Below, piece after piece: positions 50,001 to 62,662 of a stretch of 64,000 nucleotides of DNA; positions within the stretch are counted from its first letter, which is position 1; each line of letters opens with the position of its first letter. Made by a program: the position numbers and the translations under genes. The DNA is from Scortum barcoo. Its lineage: Eukaryota; Chordata; Actinopteri; Centrarchiformes; Terapontidae. The notes beneath the pieces were generated by a model. It had not been told where the DNA came from. It did not search any database and was given only the letters and a program-made list of their open reading frames with translations. The stretch lies in contig CM041534.1 in assembly GCA_023238725.1 (NCBI GenBank), forward strand, positions 7,624,572-7,688,571, given 5' to 3'.

Positions 50001-51499
50001 ACATTCTTTTCATATTTCTCTAAATAATGTCAAAAATGATGGAATATAAACAGAAGTTTTGTAGTCCAGTGCTAAACAATCTATTTATTCAAAAACAAGT
50101 GGAAAATGTACAAATGCGTCATCTCAGTGTGGTGCGTTTTTGAAAGTAGGTCAAACTAATTCATGCACGATTGATCATGGAGAATTAACCACCACTGACT
50201 GAAAGTTTAGTTTTTTTTTGTGCTCTTCCCCTCATTATCAAAGCAAACAGAGCACATCCGTATGCTTCCGCACTTTTGCACTTGGAATGTATAGAAAGGT
50301 TGCACTTTGTTCATGTGTGTGCTTTTCCATGTGGTGTTCCTTGTCAATAAGAGTTTTGAACAACTTCTAATTTTTCCATCACTCATGAAATTACAAGTAA
50401 AACAAAAAGTGACTGTAATTACCCCAAAAATATGCTAAATGTACTTTGGAGGCGAGCTGGTGCACATCGTAGCAAAGGGAGCTGGACCTTGTATTGCTCC
50501 AATTTCAAAATAAGAGCACTTTCAGTTAGTAAGATCAGGAGAATCTCCTAAATGCGCCAACTTAAGCTTTCGGTAGTTTTTCTAGAAGCCATGTTGTGTT
50601 ACCCATCTACAACTTGGGGACCACACTGCGTTATAGTCTAAAGATTAAATGTCATTGTTTTTTGTTTTTTTTTCCAATCTAGGCCAGACCACTTGAGCTG
50701 CCATGTGAAGCATGTGCATTCCTCAGAAAGACCGTTTAAATGTCAAGTAACGGTAAGAGTCATTACTGTCAGCTTCCCAATTATTATTATTATTATTATA
50801 AGTCTTATAATTATTGTTGTTGCTGTTATTATTTATATTGTTGTATTCCACTAAAGTTTGACCCTTCCTGCTTTGTGGCTGCAGGCCTGTACCTCTGCTT
50901 TCGCCACCAAAGATAGACTCCGTTCCCACATGATCAGACATGAAGGCAAGGTCACCTGTAGCATCTGTGGGAAGATGCTCAGTGCAGCCTACATCACCAG
51001 CCATCTGAAGACCCACGGACAGACCAACTTTACCTCCTGTAACAAAGGTATGTCGCACCTGTCAGAAGCACCATCACAATATAAAGGTGCACGGGTAGGC
51101 GAAGGAAAAAGTTAACTACTCTTTGTGTTTTGTCTAGAAGGTAACGAAGTCTGCAACTCTGCCTCAGCTACACCTGTGACCGCCTCTGCCCCCATCACCA
51201 CGGCGATGAACCGGGGCCACTCCAACAACCCGGTCACCATAGCAGCACAAATGAACATTAGCACCAACACGGTCAACATCACATCTCCAATCAGCCTCCA
51301 GCACCCAGTCACCATCACCGGGCCCGTCAACATTGCCTCTGTCAACATCCCCGCCACGGCGCCCATGAATATCGCCCACCCCGTCGCAATAACGACCCCC
51401 ATGCCCATGAATATGGCCGGCCCACTCAACATCGCCATGCGGCCAGTGGATAGCATGTCATTTCTGTCCCAAGTCTTGCCTTCTTCCCCACCCTGGTAA
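46300..51499 (+). CDS. vezf1: vezf1, vascular endothelial zinc finger 1 (lacks exon 1)
   Basis: Nuclear C2H2 transcription factor that binds GC/poly-dG-type promoter sites and is needed for endothelial and haematopoietic development in vertebrates. Four coding exons (46300-47045, 50683-50746, 50885-51047, 51138-51499) give 444 residues. There are six zinc fingers: FVCGYCNKAF, HGCEMCGKAF, FECPICQQRF, YVCSVCGKGF (split by an intron), FKCQ-ACTSAF (also split) and VTCSICGKML. The C-terminal repeats of VNI/MNIAxPVxI and the ending LPSSPPW are diagnostic. The first coding exon (about 11 residues in human) is missing. The protein lacks the poly-Gln segment and following block seen in human VEZF1, which makes it about 65 residues shorter. 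Confidence 0.97.
47046..50682 (+). other. vezf1: vezf1 intron 2
   Basis: 3.6-kb intron without a recognised exon or repeat family. Poly-A/T stretches only. Confidence 0.8.
50683..50746 (+). CDS. vezf1: vezf1 exon 3, end of finger 4 and start of 5
   Basis: 64 nt: completes Arg, then PDHLSCHVKHVHSSERPFKC and Q. The acceptor is AATCTAG. I placed the donor at CAA/GTAACG because it keeps the Cys-x2-Cys spacing of finger 5. The next GT (GTAAGA, six bases on) would add Val-Thr. Confidence 0.9.
50885..51047 (+). CDS. vezf1: vezf1 exon 4, fingers 5-6
   Basis: Encodes ACTSAFATKDRLRSHMIRHE, then VTCSICGKMLSAAYITSHLK and THGQTNFTSCNK. The acceptor is GGCTGCAG. The donor GTATGT leaves one base of the next codon. 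Confidence 0.95.
51138..51499 (+). CDS. vezf1: vezf1 last coding exon
   Basis: After acceptor TGTCTAG: GNEVCNSASATPVTASAP, then tandem VNITSPISL / VNIASVNIP / MNIAHPVAI-type repeats, and the end LNIAMRPVDSMSF ... LPSSPPW with TAA at 51497-51499. It corresponds to the transactivation C-terminus of VEZF1. Confidence 0.97.
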
Positions 51500-53655
51500 A
51501 GACGAGAGAGCGTTGGACTGGCCAGAAAGAAAGGGAAAATCAAGCGAAACAAGAGACTCCTGTCCTCCATTTTTTGCACCTCCAGCCCAGCTCTTCCACC
51601 CCACACCTCCCCTCGAACCGTGTTTACTTCATCAAACCCTGAAGTGAATATGTACCTGGGCTGGGTGCGCGGCCGGTAGGAGCTCCCCCAAGTCACAGCT
51701 GTGTCCCAACTAATGTTAAGTGACTGGCATGAGATGCAGAACACTTGAGTAGAAGTCGAGTAGGATTTACCTTGAAATCAGGACAGCCGTAAGACTTAGT
51801 GTAGTCAGTTAGAATGATGAAACTGTGATTCGTATGATGAGAAACGAGAGGAGAGGATTCTTCCTCTGTAGGAAAAACACACCTGTGCTTTTGTAAAAGG
51901 GAGATGAGAAATGGACTGAAGCAATAACTATAAATTGCTGTTTTTGACGTTTTACAAGTTCTCTCCCAAAGCCTCTGGGTGTTACTTTGTATGTTGTTTT
52001 TTTAACTATAGCCTGCTAATCACTATTTAATGTTATAGGAAATGAGTCTAGTAAAAGGGACAGCAGCTTCCACTTGCATGGAAGAATATTTTTTCACAGT
52101 GCTATAGCTTTTTTTCTCCTTCTCAGATAGTAGGTATGCTCTTGAGGTACAGTGACTAACTTGTACAGTTGACATAGTAATGTATTTTCATGACAGCATT
52201 TTTATTTTTTTTTTTTTTTTGCTTTTGTCATTCAAGTGGACATCTCAACACTGGCCGCTTGACAATGAAATATGTGTACTTTGTTTTCTATTTGTATGGA
52301 AACACAAAGGTTTGTTTTTATTTGCCTATATGTAGTGTTCATTATTTTTTCCATGAAGTCAGAATGGAATGAGTCTTGCACTGAAAGCATATCCTACATA
52401 CAGGTGAACAGCAGTATTATCAAAGATCAAATTGGAGTCTCAAGTGTTGTGCTTAGGCAGCATGCACTTGAGGGCCATCTAGTGGCTGAACATGGAAAGG
52501 CCTGGCCTTGTAGTGAAGCTTTTTCAGGCTGTTACTGTCATCATAATGGTGACTTATTAGTTTTGTCTGACTCTTCTGTACACTGTTTTTTTTTTTTTTT
52601 TTTTTAATCATTTATTTGTGATAGCCCCAAGACAATACGAAGGACCCTTCACTCAGGAAACACACATAAAAGCCCATCATTCATGAACTTAGTTCCTTTT
52701 AAATTGACTATATCTACCATGTATCTGGACTCTTGACTCCTCCATGTCCATTTTTTAGATTCCTAAAGCATTTGGCAATGTGGTATTAAAAGACTTGACT
52801 AGGCTTCCATCAGGGTCAAGAAGTCCAAGAACTATTGATTTTAAACATAGCCGTCCATTTAAATAATCATTTACTGTGCAATGGCAAACATGCTATAGAT
52901 TTTTTTACATTTCCTTTTGAAGTGGAGTTCAGTCTCAGGCCACATGTTTATGTGGCTGAGATCTGGCTGAGTTTGATCAGATGCAAGTTTGTGTCCATTT
53001 AAAAAAAAAAAAGGAAGAAAAAGAAATGGGACAAGATTGATGTTGCATGACCCCAAACACTGTAACTGTTGAACATTAGCAATTTTTGTAATGAATGCCA
53101 TGTTATCTCAACAGTGTTGCAGCTCTTTGAGTTGTTTCAGTCGATGCTGAAAAATGCAATATGCATGTTTGTCATTTTCCCAAGTTTTGTTTTAAACAAA
53201 GTATTAGTGTAGATTTTTTGTTCTTATGCATTTACGTAGATACACTATGATAGCCTGTTTGCCAAATTTGATACAATAATAATGTGATAAACTGAACATT
53301 TCTCGTGGAATTGAACATCTCTTTATTTTTAAGGAAAAAAATAATTGGAAATTCCAGATCCCTTGTGAAAGCAGTTGAATGTATATCTTTGTACAAAACT
53401 ATTTTAGTTCCAAGGATATGGTAGTTACAATAGATGTGAAAGATAAGATAACCTTTTTTATAAATCTTTTGTATTAGAACATTAACAATGGTAATTTTGT
53501 ATATATGAGAAGCTAGGCTTTCTGATTAGCAGAAAGATCAAACATTCCTACATTTTTTTTAAATGTATGTTTGTCAAATTATTACATAAACATGCGCAAT
53601 GTTATGTGCCTTTTATTTGGGTTGTCTAAATAAAAGAAAACTATCAAATGTGTTT
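51500..53655 (+). other. vezf1: vezf1 3'UTR
   Basis: Long U-rich 3'UTR with poly-T runs at 52204-52220 and 52585-52606. It is inferred to end just after the AATAAA at 53629-53634, which follows a run of AT-rich sequence typical of the end of long vertebrate 3'UTRs. Earlier poly(A) sites are not excluded. Confidence 0.65.
53629..53634 (+). terminator. vezf1: poly(A) signal, probable vezf1
   Basis: AATAAA in CTAAATAAAAG. Best hexamer downstream of the vezf1 stop. Confidence 0.6.
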
Positions 53656-56600
53656 ATATGTATTAAGTAATGTTCAGTATCAGGAAAGCAGCAAGAGTAT
53701 CCAATGCGTAGGATTTTATTTCTGTTTATCTCAATAGAGAATTTCCAGCATTTTAACTTTCTTCTGTTTTTGAATATTTAATGAGCAAACACAGGCCTCT
53801 ATATGATTTGGCAGGTGGGCACACTCCATCTCACTAACCTATAGCTGCGAACACTGGATGATGAGTGTACCCTGCATACTGGTATCCATCCAGCATATGG
53901 CTCATCATTTTCCAAATCACATTGCTTTTAGTCTTAGTTCCACGCAACTGATTTTCAACTATTTCACTGCAATGTGAAAATCAACCCGTTTTAAATAATG
54001 GTGCATTCAGGATTTGGGTTAATTTTTTTGCGTTTCCTGCATTTAACTAATTCTCAAACCTCAGATGTCAAACTGACCTTGAATATATGAACAGTGTGTT
54101 TTAAAATTAGGTCATGTGTTCAAGTTCGAATGAACACCAGTGTCTCGTTGAATCAGTCAAGAAATTAGTCAAAATTTAGAGGCATATTAATTAATATTTT
54201 TGGAAACAATGAATCAAATGACTCTTATGTAAAGGAAGTCGTTCATAGGAAATACCCAAAAAGTATTTTCAGTTTTCATCCAATTCTACTCCACTCCTGA
54301 GTTTTGAAACCTCTTCAAACACATTATTTTGGATACACGGTGATGCAAACTGTATATTTGGGTCTCACCATCAACCGCTTTCATCTCTCCCTTTATTTAC
54401 AGCAGCAGGAGGCTGTATAAACAGTAGTTACACACACTCCAGTTCTTAGAGTATGGGCGTATCTCTCTAAAGGGCTTTTCTATTGGTTTACCCAATCGAG
54501 GCACCACCTCAGCACCCTGAGACCACACTGTAGGCTGTATATAAACGATACGACAGCTCCCCAAGCCAAAACATCTTCATCGCCCCCTGGTGGCTGGCTG
54601 AATATAGGTCATGAATCCCACCCCAAACTAAAAAGTCCACAAATCAAATACATTTTTGAAAAGATGGTGCCGTCTTAAAATGTTGATGTTTGTTCAAGTG
54701 TTCATTTGGTTTTGGTTTTAATAAGTTATTTGAAGCCATAAAAAAGGGGTTATGACATCATTATTGAAACAGTTGAACCACAGAGGGGACACGGTGGAGT
54801 CGTGTTGTCCATGGAGTTTTCAGTCTGCAAACCACACAATCAAAACTAAGCTGTTGAGCTGTCAGAGGAGCGCTCTTTGCCTGCTGTCCATGGCAGATGG
54901 ATATTCGAGGAGGTTTTCAGCTCTGCTGCCTTCCTTTTTGGCCATTCTCGGGCAAAACACGGGGAGCCTGTTGAATCACACTGCTGGGATCAGAGCACAA
55001 ACAGAGACAAAGTCACCTCATGGGCAACACTCTCTGTTGCACTACCAGTGGAAAAGATGTGTGATTAAGCAGAAAGGAATGGGATATCCCATCCCTGCAA
55101 TCGGCAGCATAATACACCCTGTGAACTCTCAGTGATAGTATATGAAGAGTAACTTCAGGCGGGTAATGGGTCTTCACTCTACTCCCAGTATCAGTGTTGT
55201 TCATCGCCATCCTACTGAGGAAAAACAGCATCATGCGAGGCAGATATTGCCCCTGTTTTCATGTCACCCCAACAGCCAAAGTGTTGACAGTAACAGTCAA
55301 CCAGTGGCCTGGCACAGATTGGTCAACACCAGAGAGTGGCAAAGGTTTGGCTGAGTGTGTCTGTACTCAAGAAGGTTGAGAAACAGGTGCCCCAAGATCT
55401 GTCTCAGGGTGCTAAAGAGGAACCTCAATCGGGGCACATATGAAATAGAGCACAGATAGACAAAGTTAACAACCGCAGTTAGCAAGCCAGTGAAACATAA
55501 AGGCAAAAATCGAAGTAAGCAAGCTAAAGATGTCTTTAGTCTTAAATGAGTGTAAATACTGGACTTACATTCTCAAATATAAATTTTGCTCTATTTTTAC
55601 TGGAGGTGTGAGTGACTACCTGCCTAATGCCATATTTCGCAAGGAAATATTGAACTTTTTACTTTTATCTAAGAGTTTAGTTTATTTTCAGTTTCAAGAT
55701 TTGAAATAAAAAAATGCATGTAATAATGGACATGTTCCATGTGTAGGAGTTGTTTAGCAGACTTCTCAGATGAGGTGGAGGGTACTGAGAATTTCGAGGC
55801 AAGTCTTAATCCACTGTCAGTTTTAAAACATTTTGACAGACAAATTGTCGTTCTCGAACAGCAGCTCTAAACAGACAGCCAGCACAGTTCAAAGCAAAGA
55901 CTTTATATTTAGATACAGTTATGCTGTCTGCAGGCCCAGACTGGGATCATAATTCATTCAAAAATACTGAACTGCAGCCCGGGCCACACATCCAAACCAG
56001 ATCAACTGTTGCACTGTGCTCGTGCTCGCTGCTGGCTTGAATAAGTCCACTCATGCTCCTCTGATCCCGCTCGCTGACAATTTGTTTTCACCCACAGAAC
56101 TGCCTCTGTCAATTGTCTACACTAGCGCATAAAAATCCCTCGAGGGCAGCTTTTTTCTGAGACGGCGGGGGCCACCACATCTGGCACAAACAGTCGTGCC
56201 CCATTCAGAGTCACTTAGATCATGCGGCCTTCCCGCTGTCTGGTCAGACCTCTGAGGCGCTCGAGCTGTCTGCATGTTTACTGAGCTGAGACCGCAGAAA
56301 GAAGCTGGTCGGAGCAGGTGTTCCCAAAAAGTGGACGGCTGGATCACATCCTCTGTTTCCCATTTAAATCGACGAGTTTGAAGAGTTTTAGAAACACAAA
56401 CACATTATTTTTTCTTAATTCTAGATTGTAATCAGCCTTGACAGGTTTTGTTTTGAGAAATCTCAAAATGGAAACATCTCGCCGCAGCAGAGGAGCTGAC
56501 TGGGGGACTTCATGTTTTTTGCAATACAGAGTTGTCCAGCAGATGGTGTTGTCTATGCATATTTTACTCTTCGCTGACATTTGAGTCCTCTCCAGTTTTA

Positions 56601-59600
56601 TCCACCCTGAGTTTTCCCTAGAAAGGAATAATCTAACTGGTTCCCCCGGTGTGGGCATATTGATTCACATCCTCCTGTGTGATGGCAGCCAGTTTATCCA
56701 CCTAATGGCAGAGACTGAATTGTATTCTGAATGGCGACAGAGGCAACTGAGACGCACAAAAAAACTCGAGAACAGTACCTGTCGTTAGAGATTGTATAAA
56801 GCTGACAACCGATACGTGTGAGGAGGAACAATTTGCTGTGAAGTCAAATGTGCAAAGGCAACTGCTTCTCTTAGATTACAAAACAAAGTGTGGCAATGTC
56901 ACATCCTACTTCATGTTACATCCTGAATCCTGCTTTGTGTTATATCAAGCTGAGAGTATTGACATTCCTAAAGGTCAGCGGGAACAGACATGAAAAACGA
57001 ACAAGTGCCTCTCATTTAAAGATCCCCAGCGATATCTGTATGTTTAATGCTTTAGAATATAAACCAGCGAGACGGTTAACGGTTACGGCTGCCAAACGTC
57101 TCGTCTTTGTAAAGAAGTGAGCCCCCCCCCCCCCCTTATCTTCTGCGCCTCCCATCCTCCCTGCTGCCTCCTTCTCTGTTTTCCAGCTGTATGTATGGAG
57201 TAAAAATAGTAAAGGTTAGAAGACTGCCCTGTCCTTAAAAGAAAAAAAAAAACAGAGAAAAACTCTCTTGGCCACTCTGGCAGGGGGTGAGTTCAGCTGA
57301 AGTTCACAGGAGGCCTGCTCCGTCGTACTTCCTGTTTTCATATTAATGTAATAATATCAGTCAATGGACTTAATTCTGTGGGGTTTTTTTAAGGGCTTAA
57401 AAATGAAATAGAGTATGTTTTAAAATGAGAGCTCTCCAGTGCAATGTTAGATGAACAGAAAGAGACTCGTATTGATCGAATGGACAAAAACTATGTGATT
57501 AAACTACGTAACTATATAACATTCTACCCAACATACTGTATACTGTGATACCAGCATGATGGTGCTCTCTTGAATAACATAAATTTCACCTCACACCTGC
57601 TGATATTTAATTCAAGTTTAATTTCTGCTCTAGGCATGACCAAAGCTCACATCGAACTCTCTCAAAGTTTCTTGTGCAGACAACATGCTGTACTTTTAGG
57701 AACAAACGTCTGAAGGCTCGTGCGGTCGGAAACACAGAGTTCCTCTTGAACTTCTCTAGACTGAGGCATGGTATCATGAGTGACTGCGTAACATATTGAA
57801 TTGAGACCTTTCTCAACCTGCAGTGACTGTTTGCTACTCATGACATGTGGGAACCGGGCCCGGTGAAACACAACCTTTTATATATTACATTTAGTTGATG
57901 GGTGTGGATATAAAAGGGACAAATTAAACTTATGAGTAAAAACATTATCAGTGAACCATATGACTCAAAAACTTGTTTAGGGCATTAAAAAAAACTTTTA
58001 CCAAGTTTGTCTCTCGAGTGTTGACTGGGACTGTGGCAGTGACTCCTAAACGCATGTCTTCCTAAAATGTCCTCCTTCGAGCACTGAATGAACCAATAGT
58101 GCGACTCCGGGGTGATGTATCATATTTAAGACTTCCCATCATTCATTAAGTATCAAGGTCCAAGGTTCATTTATGGTCATTTCACAGCAGAGTGTTGCAC
58201 AATGAAATGAAAGTTGAAGCCGCTTTGCACTGCACAGACAGAGGTAAATGCAAATATTGAAATTTGAATAGAATACAATAAAAAAAACAATATATATACA
58301 ATATATATATGATATATACACAGTCCACAGGAAGGAGGAAAGAAGATGAGAGGAAAACTTATATAACCATATGCTATTTGAGACATTATTACAACTGCAC
58401 CTACTACAGCAAAATGCTTCTATTTCATTCAAATTGACTGTTTTTACAATACAGAGAATGCAGGCCCAGACAGGAAAACCATTTGTTAGGCTTCTTTCAT
58501 AGCACACACAGTTACATACTGTGGATCATTTTCTGTCAAACTTACCAGGTGTTTTCTATTTCACGGTTAAGCAACTAAAATAAATAAAGTATGTATATCA
58601 CCTTATGTAATTAATGAATCTGTTTAATGTGAAGAATTGGATTAGTCATGCTAAAATAAGAAAATAAGATCATGTGAAGATTTTATTGTATTCAAAATGC
58701 TCTGACACACTTAAGACCATTGAGAATTGACCATTGAGAATTGAGTTTTTTTATATCGATAAAACATTTGGCCCTGATTTGAATAAAGCAATAACTAGAC
58801 CTCTTAAATGATCTTGTCGGGGTTCAACCTTGCCGGACCTAAAGGTTAACCCGTGGAAATCCTGGCCAGCAAAGAAGACGGTATCAGACCGTCCACAATC
58901 TAGTTTATTCTGGGGCGCTGAGATCCACGTTACGTGTTTAGTCTTGGCTGTCCAATAGTACAACAGTTTAAACGGCTTAAGAGACCGTCAGGCTGAGAAA
59001 GGATCATGCAGTCCTCAGCTGAGTGAGTCGCATAAGCAAGCTGTCAAGTGCCTATCTGAGCAGTGCTCATGCTCCTTTTTTAACACATTTGCAGGTACTT
59101 TATGGCTTGCCTGCACGATGCACATAATTTATGTGTGAACAAATGCCAGTAATCTGCAAGTATCATTTAAGAGGAAAATGAGCTCTCGGAAAGAACTGCC
59201 GCAAAGACAGACAGCACAGAGGGGAGGAGAAACAAACGGTGAGCCTCTGAAATGTTTTGTTTTGTTTTTTCATGAGAGACATTGGAGCTCTTTCTCGACA
59301 CACACTGCACATGAGGTAAAGAGACTGAATTGTGATTGTCAGAGAGAAGAGCGCCGTCTTTTGTGTGCACATTTCACCTTTTTATGATCTGTCAACTGAG
59401 CGGTTAAACAGTCACAAAGATAATCACTTGCTGCAAGAGCCCTTCTGGTGCACTTATGCAACAGCCCATAGACCGGATAAATGAATATTTCCCTTAAATT
59501 GTGAGGTTTTTACTTTAGTGACAGACAAACTGTCTGTGTCTATAGCAACAGTCTGTTTCTGGCTAAATGAACCAACACTGATCTGCCTCGCCTTTTTCAA

Positions 59601-61591
59601 CAAAGTATTCTGGATGTGTTTGATCTATAGGCAGTCATAAGGTAGGCAGTCATGATGTGACGATTTCCCTTTTTCAGAGTATACTTTCTCAAAGGAGAAT
59701 ATATACAACCCATACTAAACCTCTCCTGAAAGCCTTCCCTTTACTCACTGCTACTTAGTAACTTGATTTTGAAGGCAAAGAGGAGCAGAAATTGGCAGTG
59801 TGTACTTCTGGCATGTCACCATCAAGTCTGTGCTGTTAATACAGCGGGACTGAATTTACAAAGTACTGGACCAACAACAACAAATAGTTCACGACTGAAA
59901 CTACTAGCCTTGTGTCTGTTTCATTCGCATTGTTGCAATGGCGTGTGATGGATTTACAATGTCATGTTGAATCAGTGTCAAATTTCAATGTTATTTCAGA
60001 GGAATGTTTACATTGCTACCATCAGCTGACTGAAAGTTGACTCCGTGATACACCGAAACACTCTGAATGAGGTTTCTAATTCCTCTGTTTGGCTTTTCAC
60101 TTTGATCCCGAAACGTTACCATGCAAGGCCGCCATGTGGACCGGTGCATGTCTGGCCAGCGTGCGATGCAGTATGGCCTCCCCTGCAATCAGAAGACGAG
60201 GAGAGACAGATAGACAGATGGAGAGGAGGAACACAGGGCTCCATGAGAAGTGACTCACGTTCCATTGTATAATCAGGGTATATTAAAGGAAGGAACATCA
60301 CACCCTCATTGCAGCAATGAGCCATGTGTACTGTTGTGTGGAAACCTGCACACTCCTCCCACCCCCCATACATATGATATACGCTGTCCCCATATGAGGA
60401 CAAACGCTGTACCTTGGCGATGAAGTTGCGGTGAGTTCCATCACTGCGCAGATTTGTAACATGCCGTTATTTCATCATTTTTGGCAGCAGGCTCGTGTTG
60501 ATTTTGGTGTGGAAATGAGACTGTGAGTGGGAGGATTAAGTGATTTCTTTTAATTTGACCACCTCATTTGTAGTAACTCTTGAGACTTCCAAGTAGTGAG
60601 TGATATTGTGTGCCAAAGAACAAATTAAAATACACACTGTTTGATGCCTAAGTCCCTATAGGTGTGCAGCACCCTGTTCACATCACATCACTGTGAAAAG
60701 TGCACAGTCTGCATTTGAAAGCAGACCGTGCACGCTCAACTACACTACAACTACATGCAAGTGGAATGCCAACTATGTGGACTTGGGCTGGTGGGATGGG
60801 GGGGGGGGTGCACACCGATCACTGAATGTACCTTTAATAAAATGCATGGAGAACCTGCGGCCTGTCAGTCATTTTGCTAAAATCTCAATAGCATTCCTGT
60901 GGGCCTCATAGTTCATCTCTTTCACTCAACGCAGAGTATGTGCTGGCACTGCGAGTGAGGGGAAAAGTGACGATTATTCTTGGGGCCCAAAGCGACTCTT
61001 GCATTGCCAGCCCTGCCTCTCCACGCTGCTGTGTAATAGTGCACTGAAAGAAGAAAGACGGTGGTATTCTGGATCCCAGAACTCCTCAAAGAAGCGCTCT
61101 AATGCAGATCAAACAGTACTTTTGTGTTTCCTTTGTTGCCACAGGCTTTTGCAGGGAAGACATTTTGACAGCAGGAGAGACACAAGTCACATTAATGCTG
61201 GTTGGCACGTGGACGCATCCCGGTTAGCCATACCGGTGCTACACACACTTTTTCTTTTTGACCTGTGGTGGTGGGAAAAGCACAGGTGACAGTAACACTA
61301 ATGACAGCGGCTTAGCTCTGTTCTGTTGTCCCAGTAAGTCACGACAATGTGATAAGCAAGGCCATAATGCTCAACACCAGGATCCCAAAACTGAGGCGGC
61401 TAAATGGAACCCAGCCATCAGAAATTGCATTATTTACCCCCATTGTTCTCCTGCTTTAACATGCCACAGTTTCAGCTTTGAAAAGGGGGTGGGGATGTGG
61501 CTAATGTTAACAATGTGCTTGTGCTTTGTGCTGTAGATGTCCCTATGCTTTAATTTCCAACAAATCAGTAAATGAGGTCTTTTTTCTTCCA

Positions 61592-61624
<33 letters not shown>

Positions 61625-61739
61625 TATCTTTATGCGTGCAGTCAGTGGTGAGAAATGATGGTGGTGGTGGTGGTGTGAGGTAGGTTTGAGGGGAAGTGGC
61701 GTGGAGTGCAGTTTTTTTTTTTTTCTTCTCCTTTCTTGT
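53656..61739. other. intergenic between vezf1 and ksr1
   Basis: 8 kb with only short random frames. Landmarks: a poly-C run at 57122-57134, a G run at about 60801-60810 and (TG)n at 61594-61622. Short duplicated words occur at 58718-58744. No exon or RNA gene recognised. Confidence 0.6.
61594..61622 (+). repeat. (TG)n microsatellite
   Basis: TG run just upstream of the CpG-rich ksr1 leader. Confidence 0.97.
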
Positions 61740-62233
61740 GCGCGCTGAGACTCCATTTCCCAGACAGCACCGCGGCCCATGATGTTCCCAACAGCTGACA
61801 GACGGTGAAAGCCTCTGCCGGAGCTGTCGGTGGAAGAGAGCAGCCTCCGGAGCGGACCGAGAGCACAAGCCGAGCCTTCAGACCGCTCCACCGCCCGGGT
61901 CCGCCGCCGAGACTCTGGTTTTTTTTTTGTTTTTGTTTTTTTCTGCATCCAAATATATATGCTAAGAGAAGTATATACATTCATATATATTTGGCTTGCA
62001 TCCTGACTTTCCCACATTCAGGAGCCGGCCGTGGGGACGCTCGGCTGTCAGCTAACTTCCACGACAGGTCGCTGCGTCGCCGGACCCCGCTGCATGTGTT
62101 TGACTCGGGCTTAGCGGTTTGGACTCCGGCCCCCCCTCTCCCAAACCCTCTCCCTCCTCCTCCTCCCCCTTTACCCCCCTCCCCTTACCCCCCTCCCCTC
62201 CTCCCCTTTCCAGCCGTGCCCCGATGCTGAGGA
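61740..62233 (+). promoter_or_regulatory. ksr1: CpG-rich promoter/5'UTR of ksr1
   Basis: CpG-dense block beginning near the GTGCGCGCTGAGAC at about 61738, immediately before the KSR start codon. It includes a poly-T interruption at about 61919-61941 and a C/T-rich tract at about 62129-62215 ending CCTTTCCAG. The transcription start cannot be fixed from sequence alone. The pyrimidine tract plus CAG could also be a splice acceptor. Confidence 0.6.
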
Positions 62234-62241
62234 ATGGATAG
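62224..62241 (+). promoter_or_regulatory. ksr1: 5-codon uORF overlapping the ksr1 start
   Basis: ATG CTG AGG AAT GGA TAG. Its stop lies three bases after the main ATG (62234-62236), in another frame. Its Kozak context is weak, so leaky scanning is expected. Confidence 0.7.
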
Positions 62242-62476
62242 TGTGTCTGCCAGCGGTGGGAGGATGGTCGAGAGTGATGAGCAGCCGAGGAGGGAGAGCG
62301 GCGGCGGCGGCGGTGTAGCCGTCGGTGGTGTCGGCGGTGGCGCAGCGATGGCCGCGCTCCACCAGTGCGAACTCATCCAGAACATGATCGAAATCTCCAT
62401 CTCCAGCTTGCAGGGGCTGCGGACAAAGTGCGCCGCGTCCAACGACCTCACGCAGCAGGAGATACGCACTTTGGAG
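62234..62476 (+). CDS. ksr1: ksr1-like, kinase suppressor of Ras, coding exon 1
   Basis: KSR proteins scaffold RAF, MEK and ERK and activate RAF allosterically. This 81-codon exon has an acidic start (MDSVSASGG...VESDEQPRR), a Gly/Val-rich linker, and the start of the CA1 domain: LHQCELIQNMIEISISSLQG then LRTKCAASNDLTQQEIRTLE, ending exactly at donor GTAACG. The start lies in GGAATGG, a good Kozak context. The CELIQNMI segment resembles human KSR2, while the Gly-rich linker, ISI..SL pattern and linkage to myo18a resemble KSR1. The family is firm, the paralogue less so. The remaining exons lie beyond the right edge. Confidence 0.85.
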
Positions 62477-62495
62477 GTAACGAGCCCCGTCTGCT

Positions 62496-62505
62496 GCGCG
62501 CGCGC

Positions 62506-62542
<37 letters not shown>
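62496..62542 (+). repeat. (CG)n-(TG)n tract next to ksr1 donor
   Basis: CGCGCGCGCGCG run passing directly into a long TG run, 20 bases after the splice donor. Alternating purine-pyrimidine throughout. Confidence 0.97.
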
Positions 62543-62544
<2 letters not shown>

Positions 62545-62606
62545 GGAGCCCCCCCAGTCCTGCAGCCTATAGTCAAACTGCGGAGTCATGAAGCCCTAAC
62601 GCCTCA

Positions 62607-62649
<43 letters not shown>

Positions 62650-62662
62650 GTGTGTGTGTGTG
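62607..62662 (+). repeat. (TG)n microsatellite
   Basis: TG run with two TATG interruptions in ksr1 intron 1. Confidence 0.97.

Noticed and set aside
51112..51744. 210-codon minus-strand frame
   Set aside because: Shadow of the vezf1 last exon on the other strand.
61565..62017. Minus-strand frames with His/Thr runs over the ksr1 leader
   Set aside because: Antisense reading of microsatellite and GC-rich 5'UTR; no splice or homology support.
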